A DNA stretch of 64,000 nt from GCA-003244245 sp050699595 (GTDB lineage Bacteria > Actinomycetota > Actinomycetes > Mycobacteriales > Pseudonocardiaceae): the NCBI GenBank assembly GCA_050699595.1, contig JBOHFI010000023.1, positions 1 through 64,000 of the forward strand. The letters are read 5' to 3'. The translations under genes were made by a program, and so were the position numbers. Below, piece after piece: positions 61,327-64,000 of the stretch. Under the pieces are notes generated by a model. That model made no database searches and had not been told where the DNA came from. It saw only the letters and a list, made by a program, of their open reading frames with translations. How positions within the stretch are numbered: the stretch's first letter is position 1; every line of letters begins with the position of its first letter.

Positions 61327-62352
61327 ATGCGCGCGGTCGTGATCGGATGCGGTATCGGCGGCGCGACCGCCGCGCTCGCACTTGCCGAGATCGGTGTAAA
61401 GGTCGCGGTCTACGAAGCCGCGGCACGGTCCGCGGACCGCGGCGGCTGGGTCACTCTCGGTCCCGCCGCGATGACCGGGCTCGATCGGGTCGGTGTCGCG
61501 GACGACGTCTGGGCGGTCGGCTTCCCCGTGGTGAGCGTCCACACTGTCGACACCGCCACCGGCGGCGTAACCGGTTTTCCTCGTTACGAAGCCACGCATC
61601 GCTTCCCGAGCACTCATGTGTGGCGTCGCGAGCTGCTGCGCATCCTGCGGGATCGGCTCGATGCCGCGGGTGTCAGGTGTCACTACGCCGGCACCGCAAC
61701 CGTTGGGGATCTTGACGCCGACTTGATCGTGGGAGCTGACGGAGCCCGATCCGCGACCCGGCGATCGATCGGCAACCTCACCGAACCCACCTACACCGGG
61801 CAGATCATCCGCTACGGGCACCACCCACACCCCGCACCACACTTACCGACCGGCGTACTGCACTTCTGGCGCCACTCCGCAGGTGTTGCCGGTTACATCG
61901 GCGACCTCCGGGATGGCTCGTTCTGGTTCAGTCGTCACACCAGCGACACCCCGACCGACGTGATCGACCAGGAGACCGCGATCGCGGCGCTCCGGGACAC
62001 GCCCGTCCACGCCGTGCTCGACACCTCCTGGGTGAGCCGCCCGATCGCGCTGTACGAGCTCGCGCCGGACGGCACGTGGCACCGCGGCCACACGATCGTG
62101 ATCGGTGATGCCGCCCACGCCCTCTCCCCGGCAGCCGGCCGCGGCGCAACCTCAGCGATCGAAGACGCGATCATCCTGGCCAAACACCTCCGCGAACGTG
62201 CCTGCCACGTTCCTGAAGCCCTCGAATCCTTCACCGCCAGCCGGCGTCCGGTTGCCAAAGCTGCTTATCGCCCCACGCCCGACCAGCGACCTGTCTCCGC
62301 CACGGCCAGCGAACTCGATCTGACCGGGGACAGGTTCGACGTCGGCCCCTGA
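61327..62352 (+). CDS. FAD-dependent monooxygenase
   Basis: This is a 341-residue PHBH-type flavoprotein: AVVIGCGIGGATAALALAEIG binds ADP of FAD, LIVGADGARSATRRSI is the DG motif, and IVIGDAAHALSPAAGRGATSAIEDA is the GD motif near residue 260. ATG 61327 has CAGGAG 5-6 bases before it and lies 20 bases after the hydrolase, perhaps one operon. Substrate unknown; aromatic or polyketide hydroxylation is typical for the class. Confidence 0.9.
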   Translation: MRAVVIGCGIGGATAALALAEIGVKVAVYEAAARSADRGGWVTLGPAAMTGLDRVGVADDVWAVGFPVVSVHTVDTATGGVTGFPRYEATHRFPSTHVWRRELLRILRDRLDAAGVRCHYAGTATVGDLDADLIVGADGARSATRRSIGNLTEPTYTGQIIRYGHHPHPAPHLPTGVLHFWRHSAGVAGYIGDLRDGSFWFSRHTSDTPTDVIDQETAIAALRDTPVHAVLDTSWVSRPIALYELAPDGTWHRGHTIVIGDAAHALSPAAGRGATSAIEDAIILAKHLRERACHVPEALESFTASRRPVAKAAYRPTPDQRPVSATASELDLTGDRFDVGP

Positions 62353-62687
62353 TCCCCACAGAGCACGACGAACCCAAAGAGGTCTGACCTGCGCAGCTCG
62401 CCGACCACGCCGAGGACCCGCACACCGGTGACATGCTCGCCCTGCTGCGCTGCTGGGAGGACAGCGGCGACGCGGAAACCTTGGCCATCCCGACAGCCTC
62501 CCGTGATAGCCGTCGCGATCACTTCAGTGATCTTTCCTGCGCGGCAAGACGACCCGGTCAGTCGGTACCGGGAAGACCGTGGTCAGCGGGTGACAGTGGT
62601 GAGAAACGCCCGCCAGGTCGACGGGACCTGGACGCAAGCGCTCCGACTGCCGTTGTAGCTGCTGGTGCGCCACACGATGGTGCCGGC
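62353..62687. other. Region with a coding-like fragment, no intact gene
   Basis: Plus-strand codons from 62394 read QLADHAEDPHTGDMLALLRC then WEDSGDAET with no start codon or RBS, ending in disordered sequence. This may be the tail of a lost helical protein. No other structure was seen. Confidence 0.35.
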
Positions 62688-63061
62688 TCAGGCGCGGTCA
62701 TCCTGGTCCTCTCGATCGGCGTAGAGCTCGGTTGCCAGGGTGGCAATAAGCTCCCCCGATTCTTCTTCGCTGAGCGCTGTCTCCACCAGGGCCGCCACTG
62801 AGGCCAGGGAAGGGACCCATGGGCACGCGGGATCTACGGTCAGCTCGGGCACAGGACTTCGAGAAACCCGGAGGTTCACAGTACGGTAAGCGCGTCCCAG
62901 TCCTCGATCGCCTGCAGGCACCGTTGGAGGATGGGCAATTCTCCTCTCCACCGACCGCCCTGGGTCAGGATTTTGTTGACGTACAGAGCCAATGGGGTGG
63001 CCAGGTTCCACACCAAGGCCGCGCGGAAGTCGTCGAGCGACTCATCGAATAGGTATTCAGA
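62688..63061 (-). pseudogene. Fragmented small gene joined to the duplicated unit
   Basis: Minus-strand codons just after the duplicated unit read EYLFDESLDDFRAALVWNLA then TPLALYVNKILTQGG and LQRCLQAIEDWDALTVL (stop at 62876). A second frame gives VPSLASVAALVETALSEEESGELIATLATELYADRED to 62688. Both look like real helical protein, so one gene is probably split by a frameshift and lacks its start. Family not recognised. Confidence 0.4.
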
Positions 63062-63250
63062 GGGAACCGTCGGCGTACCCGGTTCGCCCCCTGATGCTGT
63101 AGCACCGAGGCGGTCCCGAAGCACACCGCAGCTATAAGCGACAACACGACAGCAAACGCCACAACCGACCGATCCCACACCGTGTAGGTTCACAGCCGCA
63201 TAGCCAATAGCGGGGACAGCGACATCCACCGCGACGGGGTTATCGAGCAC
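63062..63250. repeat. 190-bp duplicated unit, copy 2 (truncated DMT 5' end)
   Basis: On the minus strand this copy encodes VVLSLIAAVCFGTASVLQHQ and on to RRRFPL, then leaves homology at 63062 and runs into the fragmented gene in another frame. It is therefore a promoter plus 34 codons with no complete gene behind it. Confidence 0.85.
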
Positions 63251-63377
63251 GTCCAGCCGAAACCTGTAGACGGTCGACTACTCACTGGTGCATGCTTGTG
63301 ACTGTGGGTGACGAGCGGGTTTCGGTGAGCTATCGACTGCTTGCATCCAGGAAGTTTTCAGGGGAGGGGTGTGCTAC

Positions 63378-63758
63378 ATGAGATCGAAAAGATCAAGAAT
63401 TGGGCCGCGTCATCCTTTGGTGCTCGTCATCTTGACGGTGTTGTTTTGCGTCTCGACGACCGGGACAAGTGTTGCGGTCGCCTCAAGTAGCTCGTCACCG
63501 TCGGCGCCAGGAAAGCCGCTTGCGTGGGTCTCTCCTAGCCGATACGAATCGTTGACCAACAAGCGTATCACGACCCCGGCGAGCGGGTATATTTTTTGCA
63601 CCTTGGATCCCCAGGATCCATTTGTGGTTGGTTCTTTTGGTGATCTTGTCGAGGCGAACGGGGTAGCTGAGTGCACGGCGACACCGGATGTCTGGAATGA
63701 CCGCACGGTCATCTGGGTTACAATGGCCGGAAATACGAGGCGACCGGCGGAGGCGTGA
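63378..63758 (+). CDS. Small secreted hypothetical protein
   Basis: This is a 126-residue protein from ATG 63378, with GGGGAGGGG 9 bases upstream. A basic start (MRSKRSRIGPRHP) leads into a signal peptide (LVLVILTVLFCVSTTGTSVAVASS), then a short exported domain with two Cys (YIFCTLDPQDPFVVGSFGDLVEANGVAECTATPDVWNDRTVIWV), perhaps disulfide-bonded. Base composition is visibly less GC-rich than the rest of the window, suggesting acquisition. Continued reading past 63758 (63755-63976) lacks recognisable coding. Not recognised. Confidence 0.6.
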   Translation: MRSKRSRIGPRHPLVLVILTVLFCVSTTGTSVAVASSSSSPSAPGKPLAWVSPSRYESLTNKRITTPASGYIFCTLDPQDPFVVGSFGDLVEANGVAECTATPDVWNDRTVIWVTMAGNTRRPAEA

Positions 63759-64000
63759 GTTCCATCCCTCCAACCAGACCAGACGGGCGAGGTGGGGTCA
63801 TCAAGAATTACCATGACATCGGTGGTGTCTGCCGACGCGGTTGGCGGTACCATTATCAGATCTCAGGTCAGCGTTCCATGGAAATTGGGGAGACTATTCC
63901 GAAAAATCGAGAACGATCACATTGTGCTAGCCGCGTAAAGAATGGAGAAAAACTTGACTGCTTCCTCGTCGAATGAAAGATTATCACCTCCCAAGCGGAC
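63759..64000. other. AT-richer window end without a supported gene
   Basis: The ORF 63755-63976 overlaps the preceding stop by 4 bases but its translation is basic and irregular, and has no visible domain. The sequence contains runs such as GAAAAATCGAGAACG unlike the rest of the window. A gene may start beyond 64000. Confidence 0.3.

Noticed and set aside
1..64000. tRNA, rRNA or CRISPR array
   Set aside because: No cloverleaf-like sequence with a T-loop, no rRNA segments and no regularly spaced direct repeats were seen by eye.

Overview
The window is high-GC actinomycete DNA, most likely from Pseudonocardiaceae. That placement is inferred from gene content and not from any database search: an SsgA-like sporulation regulator, an XRE-DUF5753/DUF397 pair with a divergent run of tiny genes, a graspetide locus with an aspartimide-type methyltransferase, MurT/GatD, and genes with 4-base GTGA/ATGA overlaps.

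Region 1 (1-11.4 kb) is an accessory RiPP and toxin-antitoxin island. It opens with an intact graspetide operon: precursor (219), ATP-grasp ligase (604) and PIMT-like methyltransferase (1563). Next come a pentapeptide-repeat gene and, facing it, a radical SAM/SPASM enzyme (3505-4722) whose last 32 residues are a two-unit aromatic-Asp-Asn repeat. That tail looks like the substrate of a cyclophane-forming maturase, so enzyme and substrate appear to be one polypeptide. Upstream on the same strand is a second PIMT-like methyltransferase with a two-residue deletion in its SAM loop. Then follow hicAB, a PIN/antitoxin pair, a decayed remnant of another tgmB-tgmC operon still joined to its XRE regulator, and a deleted second hicAB copy.

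Region 2 (11.4-21.6 kb) holds a second XRE/TPR regulator, a MEDS/anti-sigma-like sensor, an acyl-CoA dehydrogenase, the SsgA-like protein, an APH-fold kinase, a radical SAM-exonuclease-thymidylate kinase cassette in which all three genes are broken, the XRE-DUF5753/DUF397 module and a divergent small-ORF operon.

Region 3 (21.7-45 kb) is mainly metabolic and transport: an ArsR, Acr3-ArsC fusion and MFS arsenic block; a NitT/TauT-type ABC transporter; prephenate dehydratase; several membrane proteins; and two sodium:solute symporters with their small partners next to a LytTR regulator and a LytS-like kinase, which suggests sensing and uptake of acetate or pyruvate.

Region 4 (45-64 kb) is cell-envelope oriented: an atypical OmpR-type regulator, an Nramp-like transporter, a GT2-GtrA fusion with a GT39 transferase, an OmpR/HK pair, a secreted beta-propeller, UppP, GatD/MurT (lipid II amidation), an EamA transporter, a TAP-type lipoprotein hydrolase and an FAD monooxygenase. 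It ends in a rearranged segment with a 190-bp duplication and a less GC-rich secreted protein. No rRNA, tRNA or CRISPR was seen. Several long perfect hairpins sit at gene ends.
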